Shown in pieces: positions 56,683-64,000 of a DNA stretch of 64,000 nt (positions are counted from its first letter, which is position 1; each line of letters begins with the position of its first letter). Source of the stretch: Rhodospirillales bacterium (GTDB lineage Bacteria; Pseudomonadota; Alphaproteobacteria; Reyranellales; Reyranellaceae); the NCBI GenBank assembly GCA_009377525.1, contig WHTW01000016.1:1-64000 (forward strand), written 5' to 3'. The notes under the pieces are model-generated. The model saw only the letters and a program-made list of their open reading frames with translations, ran no database searches and was not told the origin of the DNA. Made by a program: the position numbers and the translations under genes.

Positions 56683-56940
56683 CTAGAAGACGGCCTTGAA
56701 GCTGCCATCGGCCTGCTTCTGGGCGATGCATTGGAAGAGGTGCTTCTTGCCGTCCAGCTCGTAGGGGACGTTGACGCGACTCTCTTCTTCGCCGGTCGAA
56801 CCGGCGACTTTCGACTCCTCGAACGAGGCGAAGCTCGCCTTGCTGAGCTTGCTGTCCTTCTTGGCCGATTCCAGGCAGGCCTCGTAGGCAAAAGCTTGTC
56901 CTGGTTCGACGACTTGCCGCAGGCGGCGATTTCCCCGCAA
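56683..56940 (-). CDS. Hypothetical protein, possibly a frameshifted lipoprotein
   Basis: 85 aa from a TTG without a clear ribosome binding site. The body (YEACLESAKKDSKLSKASFA near residue 19; KKHLFQCIAQKQADGSFKAV at the end) looks genuine. In the adjacent frame just upstream a lipobox-like segment reads IAACGKSSNQDK; adding one base near 56892 would join it to FAYEACLES. I therefore suspect a one-base loss that removed a lipoprotein N-terminus, but no good start is visible in that frame either. Confidence 0.45.
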   Translation of the reverse strand: MRGNRRLRQVVEPGQAFAYEACLESAKKDSKLSKASFASFEESKVAGSTGEEESRVNVPYELDGKKHLFQCIAQKQADGSFKAVF

Positions 56941-57032
56941 TGCCCGATATTTTATCGGTTCACGCTAGAGTGATCGGCCGGTTCCGGCAACGCGACGTTG
57001 GTCGGATCAGGCCTGCACGCTAAGGTCGCGCC

Positions 57033-57413
57033 ATGACCTACGACGACATCAGGCGCTGCGCCGAATTGTCGGTGCGGCGGGGCTGCGGTTTCGCGCTTAT
57101 GGCGATCGTGACCGCCATGGTCGGTTTTTCCGGCGAGCCGTGGATCGCGATACGGTCAGGTGCAGTGTTCGTGCTGATCGCGGCCCTGATACTGTTCTGG
57201 CGTGGCTGGCGGGCGCGGGCGCGCGACTACCGGCACACCGAAGTCTGGCTGATGATCGAGGATTCGCCGGCGCTGCCGCGCGAGCGCCTGCAGGCCATGA
57301 TTGGCGGCGCCCTGGCCGAGGTCTATTTCAGCCACGCCCGCCTTGCCGCTTACGTCGCCTTGGCAATGGCGATCATCGGCCTCACCATCGGTAGGCCGTC
57401 ACATCCGGGCTGA
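57033..57413 (+). CDS. Hypothetical membrane protein
   Basis: 126 aa. Hydrophobic segments at ~18-34 (GCGFALMAIVTAMVGFS), ~41-57 (SGAVFVLIAALILFWRG) and ~105-120 (AAYVALAMAIIGLTIG), with a charged region between that includes ARARDYRHTEVWLMIEDSPA. No family recognised. It stands 54 bp upstream of the pyrophosphatase gene. Confidence 0.65.
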   Translation: MTYDDIRRCAELSVRRGCGFALMAIVTAMVGFSGEPWIAIRSGAVFVLIAALILFWRGWRARARDYRHTEVWLMIEDSPALPRERLQAMIGGALAEVYFSHARLAAYVALAMAIIGLTIGRPSHPG

Positions 57414-57467
57414 GGGCGTGCAAGAGCCGCGGTTTTCTTTTGCGGCCACATCGCGCAAGGTGGAGCC

Positions 57468-57998
57468 ATGAACCTCGATGCCATCGACATCGGCCACAAT
57501 CCGCCCGACGACGTGAACACCGTCATCGAGGTGCCGATCGGCGGCGAGCCCGTGAAATACGAGATGGACAAGGCCGCCGGCACGCTGGTGGTCGACCGCT
57601 TCCTCTACACACCCATGCGCTATCCCGGCAATTACGGCTTCGTGCCGCATACGCTCAGCGACGACGGCGATCCGATCGACGTGCTGGTCGCCAACACGCG
57701 GCCCATCATCCCCGGCGCGGTCATGAACGTGCGGCCGATCGGCGTGCTGCGCATGGAGGATGACGGCGGCGGCGACGAGAAGATCATCGCCGTGCCGTCA
57801 TCACGCATCACCCAGCGCTACGTCGATGTGAAGACGCACACCGACCTGCCGGAGATCACGCGCCACCAGATCGAGCACTTCTTCGTCCACTACAAGGACC
57901 TCGAGCCCGGCAAGTGGGTGAAGCTTCTGGGCTGGGGCGACGTCGCGGAAGCCCACCGCCTCATCGCCGAGGCGATCGAGCGCGCCCGCCGGAAGTGA
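57468..57998 (+). CDS. ppa: Inorganic pyrophosphatase (family I)
   Basis: 176 aa, the usual bacterial size. Active-site blocks: [20 protein letters not shown] (~44-63), then [11 protein letters not shown] (~66-76) with the metal-binding aspartates of the DGDPxD signature, and [20 protein letters not shown] near 140. It hydrolyses pyrophosphate released by biosynthesis. The ATG follows AAGGTGGAGCC. Its last 38 bases overlap the tail of the XRE-type gene on the other strand. Confidence 0.95.
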   Translation: MNLDAIDIGHNPPDDVNTVIEVPIGGEPVKYEMDKAAGTLVVDRFLYTPMRYPGNYGFVPHTLSDDGDPIDVLVANTRPIIPGAVMNVRPIGVLRMEDDGGGDEKIIAVPSSRITQRYVDVKTHTDLPEITRHQIEHFFVHYKDLEPGKWVKLLGWGDVAEAHRLIAEAIERARRK

Positions 57999-58790
57999 CT
58001 GTGCCGGCCCAGCGGCGGAAGGCGTCGCGGGTCTCATCGTCCATGGGAAAGAAGCTCTCGACCCTGAGCTCCTGCAGCGTGACGTCGCGCGGCGTGCCGA
58101 GCGCGGCGATGGTCGTGAACAGCCTGAGCGCCGTCTGACCCTTCTGGAAAAGCATCGGCAGCACGGGGCCGTCACCGGCGGATGGTGTGGCCCGCGCCAT
58201 CGCTGCCCGCACGCCGGGATACCGGAGCAGCCGCTGCAGCAACCGGTCTGCGCCGTGCCATCGACCGCGGCATCGGCTTCGACGCTGCGCACGAAGTAGT
58301 GGACGACCTCCGTCCAGTTCGTCAGGTGCGGCCTGAGCACGTCGGGACCCACTAGGGCGTCGGCGAGGTTGATCGCGCTGCCGGGCTTCAGCGGGCCGAC
58401 CAGGAACTCGACCATCGCCACGGCGCCCTTGTTGGCCTGCAGGAGGTTCCAGCGACGGTCGACGACCACGGCGGGGAACGGCTCCTGCTGGCTCAGCATG
58501 TAGTCCAGCGCGCTGCGGATCGGTGCCAGCGCCTCGGCGCCGAGATCGGCCTCGCTCCAGGCCGGGGCGTAGCCTGCCGCCAGCAGCAGCTCGTTGGCTT
58601 GGCGGAGCGGCATGTCCAGTGCCGTCGACAGGCGCAGCACCATCTCGCGGCTGGGCTTGGTGCGGCCGAGCTCGAGGAAGCTGACATGACGTTGCGAGCA
58701 AGCTGCCGTGGTCGCGAGCCGGAACTGGGAAAGGCCGCGTCGCTTGCGCCACCAGGCAAGTCGAGCAGGGAAGGCGGACGAGGCTTTCAT
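57961..58790 (-). pseudogene. XRE-family regulator with MmyB-like ligand domain, frameshifted
   Basis: From the ATG at 58790 one frame encodes an XRE helix-turn-helix (FPARLAWWRKRRGLSQFRLA; LELGRTKPSREMVLRLSTAL) and the first part of the MmyB-like ligand domain (VVVDRRWNLLQANKGAVAM). Near 58245 this frame loses similarity, while another frame continues with the expected family sequence (LLQRLLRYPGVRAAMARATP; LGTPRDVTLQELRVESFFP) to a stop at 57961. One base added around 58240-58255 restores a ~275-aa protein. Either a natural pseudogene or a sequencing error. The tail overlaps ppa by 38 bases. Confidence 0.75.
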
Positions 58791-58815
58791 GACTACCTGA
58801 CATGTAGTTGATCGG

Positions 58816-58940
58816 CTAGAGCGGAATCCGATCAGATGGAACCGCGCGCGGTTCCATCTGATCGGATTCGCGCGCACGGGCGATGTATGTTTCACAGGGG
58901 CACAATCCGTCCAGCTGATTCCAGCTGGACGGATTGTGCT
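58816..58940 (-). repeat. Double-hairpin element, copy 2 (reverse)
   Basis: Read on the minus strand: stem A with 18-bp perfect arms (58939-58922 and 58917-58900), loop GAAT, then CCCCTGTGAAA, spacer, stem B with 22-bp perfect arms (58869-58848 and 58845-58824), ending CCGCTCTAG. Same architecture as 55826-55949, with compensating changes in both stems. It lies between the XRE-type gene and the divergent dehydrogenase gene. Confidence 0.92.
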
Positions 58941-58981
58941 CTAAGCCGGGGCCGGGATAGTGCCGCACGAAGGACGCCTTG

Positions 58982-59956
58982 ATGAAGATTGCTTTTGCCG
59001 GATTCTTTGCCATCCGCCTCGCCGACCTGGTGCGCGCGCACCTGTCGATCCCCTGCGAGGTGACCGAGGGCGACGAGGCGGCGATCCTGCCCAGCCTGGC
59101 CGATGCCGACGTGCTGGTGTCGATGGGCTTCACCCGACCGATGGCCGAGGCGGGGCCTCGCCTGCGCCTGGTCCAGGTGCCGGGCGCGGGCCTCGACCGC
59201 ATCGACCGCGGCGTTATGCGGCCGGGCATGCGGCTCGCCAACGCCTACGGCCACGAAGCCGGCATCGCCGAATACATCATGGGCGCGATGCTCGCCCTGA
59301 CGCGCTCGTTCGGCCGCCTCGATGCCAGCCTTCGCAAGGGTCGCTGGGACAGCCAGTGGGCGATCGGCACGCCTATGCCGCCGCCGTCGCCCGAGCTTGC
59401 CGGCAAGACCCTGGGCATCCTGGGCTTCGGCCATATCGGCGAGGCGCTCGCCCGCCGCGCCGCGGCCTTCGACATGCAGGTCTGCGCCGTCCGGCGGCAG
59501 GCGCAGGCGGATGTGCCGGCAGGCGTCTCCTTCATCGGCGGCCCCGAGCGCCTCGATGACGTGCTGCGCCAGTCTGACTATCTCGCCGTCACGCTCTCGC
59601 TCTCGCCTGACACGCGGAACCTGCTGGACGATCGCCGCCTGGGCCTGATGAAGCCGTCGGCCTACCTGGTCAATGTCGCACGGGCGGAGATCGTCGACGA
59701 GGTCGCGCTCTACCGTGCGCTGTCCGGAGGCAAGCTGGCCGGCGCCGCCCTCGATGTCTGGTACCGCTATCCCACGACCCCCGAACCGACCTTGCCCGCC
59801 ACGCAGCCCTTCCACGAGCTCGGCAACGTGATCCTGACGCCGCACGTCTCGGGCTGGACAGAGGGCATGCTCGACGCGCGGGCGAGGGTGATTGCGGGCA
59901 ACATCGAGCGGACGGCGCGCGGCGAGCCGCCGGTCAACGAAATCGATCCCCGGTGA
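58982..59956 (+). CDS. D-isomer-specific 2-hydroxyacid dehydrogenase
   Basis: 324 aa. NAD-binding motif LGILGFGHIGEALARRAAAF near residue 142, then LMKPSAYLVNVARAEIVDEV near 222 with the conserved Arg region, and ILTPHVSGWTEGM near 285 supplying the catalytic His. Reduces or oxidises 2-oxo/2-hydroxy acids such as glyoxylate, hydroxypyruvate or phosphonate-type analogues. Start ATG at 58982 follows AAGGA. The stop overlaps the GTG of the MFS gene, so transporter and enzyme probably share a substrate, a hydroxy or keto acid. Confidence 0.9.
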   Translation: MKIAFAGFFAIRLADLVRAHLSIPCEVTEGDEAAILPSLADADVLVSMGFTRPMAEAGPRLRLVQVPGAGLDRIDRGVMRPGMRLANAYGHEAGIAEYIMGAMLALTRSFGRLDASLRKGRWDSQWAIGTPMPPPSPELAGKTLGILGFGHIGEALARRAAAFDMQVCAVRRQAQADVPAGVSFIGGPERLDDVLRQSDYLAVTLSLSPDTRNLLDDRRLGLMKPSAYLVNVARAEIVDEVALYRALSGGKLAGAALDVWYRYPTTPEPTLPATQPFHELGNVILTPHVSGWTEGMLDARARVIAGNIERTARGEPPVNEIDPR

Positions 59957-61239
59957 GTCATTGGTCGCAGCGCCTGCCGTTCTATTATGGCTGGCTGATC
60001 ATCGGCATCGCCTTCGTGACCATGGCGATCGCCGTCACGGCGCGCACGTCCTTCTCGCTGCTCCTGCCGCCGCTGATCGACGAGTTCGGCTGGGAACGCG
60101 GGCTTGCCGCCGGCGCCTTCTCCTTCGGCTTCCTCGTCTCGGCCGTGCTGGGCCCGATCGTCGGCCGCGTCATGGACCGCAAGGGCCCGCGCATCGTGAT
60201 CGAAAGCGGCGTGGTCATGGTGACGGTCGGGCTCTTTCTGGCGCCGTTCATCGCCAATCCCTGGCAGTTCTATGCCACGCTCGGCGTGATGGTGGGCGCG
60301 GGCGCCAACCTCATGACCTTCACTGCCCATTCGCAGTTCCTGCCGCATTGGTTCGTGCGCCGCCGCGCGCTCGCCATCAGCATCGCCTTCTCGGGCGTCG
60401 GCGTCGGCGCCATCGTGCTGCTGCCCTGGCTGCAGTCGATCATCGAGCGCGACGGTTGGCGGGCCGCGTGCTGGTTCATGGGCCTGCTCGTGCTGCTCGT
60501 CCTGGGACCGCTCAATCTCTTCGTCCGGCGCCGGCCGCAGGACGTCGGCCTGCTGCCCGATGGCGAATCCCACGCCGCCGCGGCGACGCCCCGCGCAGCG
60601 TCGAATGTCGTCGACGCGGCCTGGGTGTCGGTCGAATGGACGCTGGCGCGCGCGCTCAGGACCGCGCGCTTCTGGTGGATCGTGCTCGGCTTCTTCTGCG
60701 CGTTGTTCGCCTGGTACGCCGTCCAGGTGCACCAGACCAAGTATCTGATCGAGGTCGGCTTCTCGCCGATCGTGGCGGCCTGGGCGCTGGGCATGGTGAG
60801 CGTCGTCGGCATTCCCGGCCAGATCGGGCTTGGTGCTCTGTCGGACCGCATCGGCCGGGAATGGATATGGACGGCGGGCTGCGCGGGCTTTGCCATCTGC
60901 TACGCCGCGCTGATCGCGCTGGAGCACTCGCCGTCGCCCGTGCTGCTGTGGCTGATGGTGATCGCACAGGGTTCGCTCGGCTATGCGCTCACCTCGGTGA
61001 TGGGCCCGATCGTGGCGGAGATCTTCGAAGGGCCGTACTACGGTTCGATCTTCGGCATGCTCACGGTCGCTCTGATCGGCGGTGGCGCGGCGGGGCCGTG
61101 GCTCACCGGCGTCATCCACGACGTGACCGGCAGCTACCGGCTCGCCTTCCTGCTGGCCATCGCCTGCTGCGTGGCGTCGGCGACGGCGATCTGGATCGCT
61201 GCCCCGCGCAAGGTGCGTCTGGTGCCCGGCCGCCTGTAG
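59953..61239 (+). CDS. MFS transporter, monocarboxylate/oxalate-formate-type
   Basis: 428 aa, 12 membrane helices, GTG start overlapping the previous stop. Conserved loop 2-3 motif GPIVGRVMDRKGPRIVIESG near residue 68, LPHWFVRRRALAISIAFSGV near 130 and LFVRRRPQDVGLLPDG closing the first half. These blocks are typical of the OxlT/monocarboxylate porter group. Coupling to a 2-hydroxyacid dehydrogenase suggests uptake of a hydroxy or keto acid. Confidence 0.88.
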   Translation: MSHWSQRLPFYYGWLIIGIAFVTMAIAVTARTSFSLLLPPLIDEFGWERGLAAGAFSFGFLVSAVLGPIVGRVMDRKGPRIVIESGVVMVTVGLFLAPFIANPWQFYATLGVMVGAGANLMTFTAHSQFLPHWFVRRRALAISIAFSGVGVGAIVLLPWLQSIIERDGWRAACWFMGLLVLLVLGPLNLFVRRRPQDVGLLPDGESHAAAATPRAASNVVDAAWVSVEWTLARALRTARFWWIVLGFFCALFAWYAVQVHQTKYLIEVGFSPIVAAWALGMVSVVGIPGQIGLGALSDRIGREWIWTAGCAGFAICYAALIALEHSPSPVLLWLMVIAQGSLGYALTSVMGPIVAEIFEGPYYGSIFGMLTVALIGGGAAGPWLTGVIHDVTGSYRLAFLLAIACCVASATAIWIAAPRKVRLVPGRL

Positions 61240-61561
61240 ATCCAGGGATAAGACAACAGCCACGCCGGCACCGTCGGCGTGCGCTTCATCTGATAGAACT
61301 GCCGCGCTTGCCGCTCTTCCCGCGCGAGCCCGCGGGCGGTAGGGCAGGCCGTCGCAGTCGCCTTCGACGCGCTCGACCTCGGCCGTGTGGTTCGCGACTG
61401 TGTCGACAGGTACAGGGCTTGAGCACGATCACTTTGTGATAACCTGGCGCGGACCTCCGGAGGCGGGAGATGAGGGCGCGTGAGCCTTCGTGTCCCGCCC
61501 GGCCGGGGGCTGATTTAAGGGTATCCAGGCCGCGGCGTCGCGGACTCGTCGTGGAGGCAAG
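61240..61561. other. 322-bp intergenic region without a convincing gene
   Basis: A leftward frame of 48 codons (about 61290-61433, GTG start) is Arg-rich and looks like chance. A short CTCCGGAG palindrome lies near 61457. I see no clear promoter for the stress-type gene that follows. Confidence 0.5.
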
Positions 61562-62191
61562 ATGACTGACGAAAGTGAGCAGAACGCCGGCGACAACGTT
61601 TCCTATCGGGAGCGCGAGGCAGTGGCCATCTTCGACAATGAACGCTCGCTCAACGCCGCCGTCGACGAGCTGATGCTGGCCGGCCTGCGAGAGGACGATC
61701 TGAGCGTTCTCGCTGACGCGGCGAAGCTTTCCCTCACGAGGTCTGCCAGCGATCTGGCGGACAAGGACGGCGCTCCGCGTGCCGTGTACGTGTCGCCGGA
61801 TGCGCGCACCGAAGGTCTCGCGGCGCTTGCCGGCGGCCCGGCCCTTCTCGGCGGGCTCACCGCAGCGCTTGTGGCAGGAACCGGAGGCGCCGCCTTGATC
61901 CCGACGATCGCCGTGACCGTCGGCAGCACTCTTGCGGGCGGCGGTATCGGCCTCGTTCTCGCGCGCGTGTTCGGCCGCAAGCACGCCAGCTATGTCGGGC
62001 AGCAGCTGATGAAGGGCGGCCTGCTTCTGTGGGTCCATGCGCCGGACGAGACCGAGGACGCGAAGATCCTCGAGATCCTGGAGCGGCATGGCGGCCGCGA
62101 GGTGCATTTTCACGTTGCCCATCGTACCTGGGGCTTGGCTGACCGGCCCATGCACGACGTGAACCCCGATCCGTTCCTGCGTGGGCGATAG
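61562..62191 (+). CDS. General-stress/YflT-like domain protein with a glycine-rich membrane hairpin
   Basis: 209 aa, ATG five bases after GGAGG. Residues ~20-70 (AVAIFDNERSLNAAVDELML, AGLREDDLSVLADAAKL) resemble the heat-induced stress domain of YflT/GSP17M. Residues ~85-140 form two hydrophobic glycine/alanine-rich segments (GGPALLGGLTAALVAGTGGA; VGSTLAGGGIGLVLARVFG), and a second alpha/beta domain (LLLWVHAPDETEDAKILEIL) follows. Similar proteins are part of the general stress response in alphaproteobacteria; function unknown. Confidence 0.75.
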   Translation: MTDESEQNAGDNVSYREREAVAIFDNERSLNAAVDELMLAGLREDDLSVLADAAKLSLTRSASDLADKDGAPRAVYVSPDARTEGLAALAGGPALLGGLTAALVAGTGGAALIPTIAVTVGSTLAGGGIGLVLARVFGRKHASYVGQQLMKGGLLLWVHAPDETEDAKILEILERHGGREVHFHVAHRTWGLADRPMHDVNPDPFLRGR

Positions 62192-62276
62192 GCACGTTCG
62201 CCGACCGCCGCCCTTCGCGAGAGGCGTGCGGCTATAGCAGCGTCCGCGGGGACTATATCCTGTTCGGTCTTTTTGC

Positions 62277-62302
62277 AATTGCGACCCATTCGCAATTATG
62301 GT
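62277..62302 (+). promoter_or_regulatory. Dyad overlapping a promoter upstream of the FecI-type sigma gene
   Basis: AATTGCGA (62277-62284) and TCGCAATT (62290-62297) are perfect inverted repeats around CCCAT. A promoter-like pair TTGCAA (62274-62279), 17 bases, TATGGT (62297-62302) spans it. A repressor on this dyad would block the promoter, as Fur-, RirA- or Irr-type iron regulators do for fecI genes. Confidence 0.5.
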
Positions 62303-62852
62303 GAGTTTCACCAACTCTCAAGGACCGTTCCGCTTCGTGGCAGCGACCGCCGATACGACCACTCTTTTCGTTCAGCATCGCGGCGCCCTGGTCGACTATG
62401 CTACGGGCATCGTCGGCTCACGCGCCCAGGCCGAGGACCTCGTGCAGGAGGCTTGGCTGCGTTTCGACGAGGCCGCCAAGAAGCGCTTCGTCAGCGAGCC
62501 GCTGAGCTACCTCTATCGCATCGTGCGCAACCTGGCGCTCGACAATCGCCGCCGCGTGGCGCGCGAAAGGCGGGTCTTTACGGCCGACGATCCCGAGAGC
62601 GCCGCCGCCGCTTCGATCGAGCGGCCGTCGACGCCCGAAGCCATCGCGCTCCATCGCGACCAGCTCGAGGCCCTGATGGCCGCTCTCGCCGACCTGCCGG
62701 AGCGGCACCGCATCGCCTTCGAGATGCATCGCATCGCCGGCTGCACCTTGCGCGAGATCGCGGCTACTTTGGGTGTATCGGTGTCGCAGGCGCAGGTCCT
62801 TGTCGTCGAGGGCATCGAGCACTGCAAGCAGCGGATGAGGCGGCTCGACTAG
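62298..62852 (+). CDS. FecI-type ECF sigma factor
   Basis: 184 aa from ATG 62298; a GTG at 62337 (171 aa) fits the predicted promoter better, since 62298 lies in the possible -10 box. Region 2: VDYATGIVGSRAQAEDLVQE near residue 33, then LSYLYRIVRNLALDNRRRV near 72. Region 4: LADLPERHRIAFEMHRIAGC near 130, TLREIAATLGVSVSQAQVLV near 150. With the FecR-like gene 31 bp downstream it forms a cell-surface signalling pair, usually switching on a TonB-dependent iron or siderophore receptor. Confidence 0.9.
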   Translation: MVSFTNSQGPFRFVAATADTTTLFVQHRGALVDYATGIVGSRAQAEDLVQEAWLRFDEAAKKRFVSEPLSYLYRIVRNLALDNRRRVARERRVFTADDPESAAAASIERPSTPEAIALHRDQLEALMAALADLPERHRIAFEMHRIAGCTLREIAATLGVSVSQAQVLVVEGIEHCKQRMRRLD

Positions 62853-62883
62853 ATTCTGTGGAAGGGCTAGCTGCCCGAACGTC

Positions 62884-63891
62884 ATGAAGACAAAGGCCCC
62901 GTCGAAGACCGGGGCGAGGGACGGGATGGACCGAGCGGAAGACAGAGCCTCGTTGGAAGCCACCCGGTGGCTCGTCGCGCTGCACGAGGCGCCCGACGAT
63001 CGCGAGGTCCGGTGGCGCTTCGAGGCGTGGCGCCGCGCCAGCCCGCTGAACGCAGCCGCCTGGTCGGAGACCGAGCGGCTGAGCGAGGTCGCCGCGACCA
63101 TGCCGCGGACTTACGCCAACGCCTGGAAGCCCGTCATTGCCCGCCGGCAGCCGGCGAATCGCCGGGTCGCGACCCGCTCGTGGCGCCTGGGCGCTGCCGC
63201 CATGACCTTGGCGGCCTGTGTGGCTTTCTTTGTCGTGCCGCCGCTGGCGCAGCGGCTGCAGGCGGACCATGCGACCGCGACGGCCGAGCTGCGCAAGGTC
63301 GTCCTGCAGGACGGCAGCGAGGTGACGCTGGCGCCCGGCAGTGCGATCGCGGTGTCCTACGAGCCGGCCGGGCGGCAGGTGCGACTGCTGTCGGGCGAGG
63401 CCTTCTTCGAGGTCAGGCCGGATGTATCCCGGCCGTTCCGCGTCCTTGCCGACACTGTCGAGACCATGGTCGTGGGCACGAGCTTCGATGTGCGGCTGTC
63501 GGCGGATGGCGTCGTCGTCTCGGTCGAGCATGGCATCGTCCGTGTCGGCCCGGCATCGGCCGCGGCGCGCGACGAGCTGCGGGCCGGCCAGGCACTCCGC
63601 GTGACATCGGATGGCGAGACTTCTCGTCAAGCGGCGTCACCCGGCACGGTCGCTGCCTGGCGTGACGGTCAGCTCGTGGCGCAGAACGTGCCCTTGCGCG
63701 ACGCCGTTGACCAGCTTCGCCGCTACTTTGCCGGCACCATCGTGCTGGCCAGCACGTCGCTGGGCGACCGCAGGATCACCGGTGCCTACAACCTCGCCGA
63801 TCCGGAGGATGCGCTGCTGGCCATCGCGCAGGCACACGGCGGCAACGTCCGGCGCATCACGCCCTGGCTGCTGGTCGTCTCCGATTCCTGA
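62884..63891 (+). CDS. FecR-family anti-sigma/sensor protein
   Basis: 335 aa. The N-terminal cytoplasmic region has the FecR DUF4880 pattern (ATRWLVALHEAPDDREVRWR then FEAWRRASPLNAAAWSETER). One membrane helix follows at ~100-120 (LGAAAMTLAACVAFFVVPPL). The periplasmic FecR domain includes VVLQDGSEVTLAPGSAIAV near 140 and VRLLSGEAFFEVRPDVSRPF near 165. It would hold the sigma factor until a TonB-dependent receptor signals. The receptor gene is expected just beyond the right window edge. Confidence 0.9.
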   Translation: MKTKAPSKTGARDGMDRAEDRASLEATRWLVALHEAPDDREVRWRFEAWRRASPLNAAAWSETERLSEVAATMPRTYANAWKPVIARRQPANRRVATRSWRLGAAAMTLAACVAFFVVPPLAQRLQADHATATAELRKVVLQDGSEVTLAPGSAIAVSYEPAGRQVRLLSGEAFFEVRPDVSRPFRVLADTVETMVVGTSFDVRLSADGVVVSVEHGIVRVGPASAAARDELRAGQALRVTSDGETSRQAASPGTVAAWRDGQLVAQNVPLRDAVDQLRRYFAGTIVLASTSLGDRRITGAYNLADPEDALLAIAQAHGGNVRRITPWLLVVSDS

Positions 63892-63981
63892 GAGAGCCGA
63901 CTTTTTCTGGAAACGCGTCGCGCCCGGTCGTCGCGTGAATGAGAGGCGAAAAGCCTTCAGATACGAGACGGAGTTTTGGGG

Positions 63982-64000
63982 TTGAGCAACAGGCGTGTTT
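63982..64000 (+). CDS. Possible start of the TonB-dependent receptor gene (cut by window edge)
   Basis: TTG at 63982 follows GGAG by eight bases and reads MSNRRV to the window end. Only six codons are visible; the call rests on position after fecI/fecR. An ATG at 63937 in another frame is an alternative. Confidence 0.25.

Noticed and set aside
59767-61263. 498-codon minus-strand frame opposite the MFS gene
   Set aside because: Antisense shadow rich in Asp/His/Arg; no conserved motif.
61290-61433. 48-codon leftward Cys/Arg-rich ORF
   Set aside because: Arg-rich composition expected from GC-rich DNA, no ribosome binding site, no family resemblance.

Overview
The window looks like chromosome of a high-GC alphaproteobacterium. 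Supporting traits are a CRP-like palindrome, ECF41 and FecI/FecR sigma systems, a split cobalamin-dependent MetH, MlaA/MlaC lipid transport, and many CoA-transferase, acyl-CoA dehydrogenase and flavin monooxygenase genes. A Reyranella- or Bradyrhizobium-like soil or water bacterium would fit, but I cannot fix the genus. I see no rRNA, tRNA, CRISPR array, prophage or insertion-sequence transposase.

Layout. 1-6.8 kb: a leftward UgpABCE-type ABC importer operon with a calcineurin-like phosphodiesterase and a HAD-IIA phosphatase, divergent from a LysR regulator. 6.8-13.1 kb: flavin-enzyme catabolic genes (PPOX-fold protein, Baeyer-Villiger monooxygenase, acetoacetate-decarboxylase-like protein, luciferase-like oxidoreductase) divergent from an SDR and a D-threonine-aldolase-like enzyme. 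13.5-15.6 kb: an AhpD-like gene divergent from an ECF41/SigJ-type sigma factor with paired ECF41-type promoters, then a GST. 15.7-16.0 kb: a near-consensus sigma-70 promoter with no ORF behind it but a foldable ~175-nt transcript. 16-22.6 kb: HcaT-like MFS, a CRP-like palindrome, a broken cyclase-AAA-TPR gene, and a three-gene unit ending in an M64 metallopeptidase. 22.6-33.5 kb: CoA transferases, monooxygenase, PLD-family protein, three acyl-CoA dehydrogenases, AEC transporter and TauD dioxygenase. 33.5-35.8 kb: DUF992 lipoprotein, Doc/AbrB toxin-antitoxin pair, TauE/SafE permease. 35.8-41.4 kb: methionine operon (ArsR-methyltransferase regulator, metF, metH in two pieces). 41.5-46.6 kb: mlaA, mlaC, cysE, small proteins, ettA. 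46.7-55.8 kb: an acetate-type symporter locus with its CrbS/CrbR-like two-component system. 56-64 kb: small membrane proteins, ppa, a frameshifted XRE regulator, a hydroxyacid dehydrogenase/MFS pair, a stress-type protein, and a FecI/FecR pair at the right edge.

The most interesting non-coding signals are: two copies of a ~125-nt double-hairpin element with compensatory stem changes (55826-55949 and 58816-58940); a second family of palindromes sharing a TCATGA loop (9004, 31652, 35653, 44884), one of which overlaps a start codon; the divergent ECF41-type promoter pair; and the orphan promoter with its candidate structured RNA. Two genes are clearly frameshifted and one small lipoprotein gene may be.
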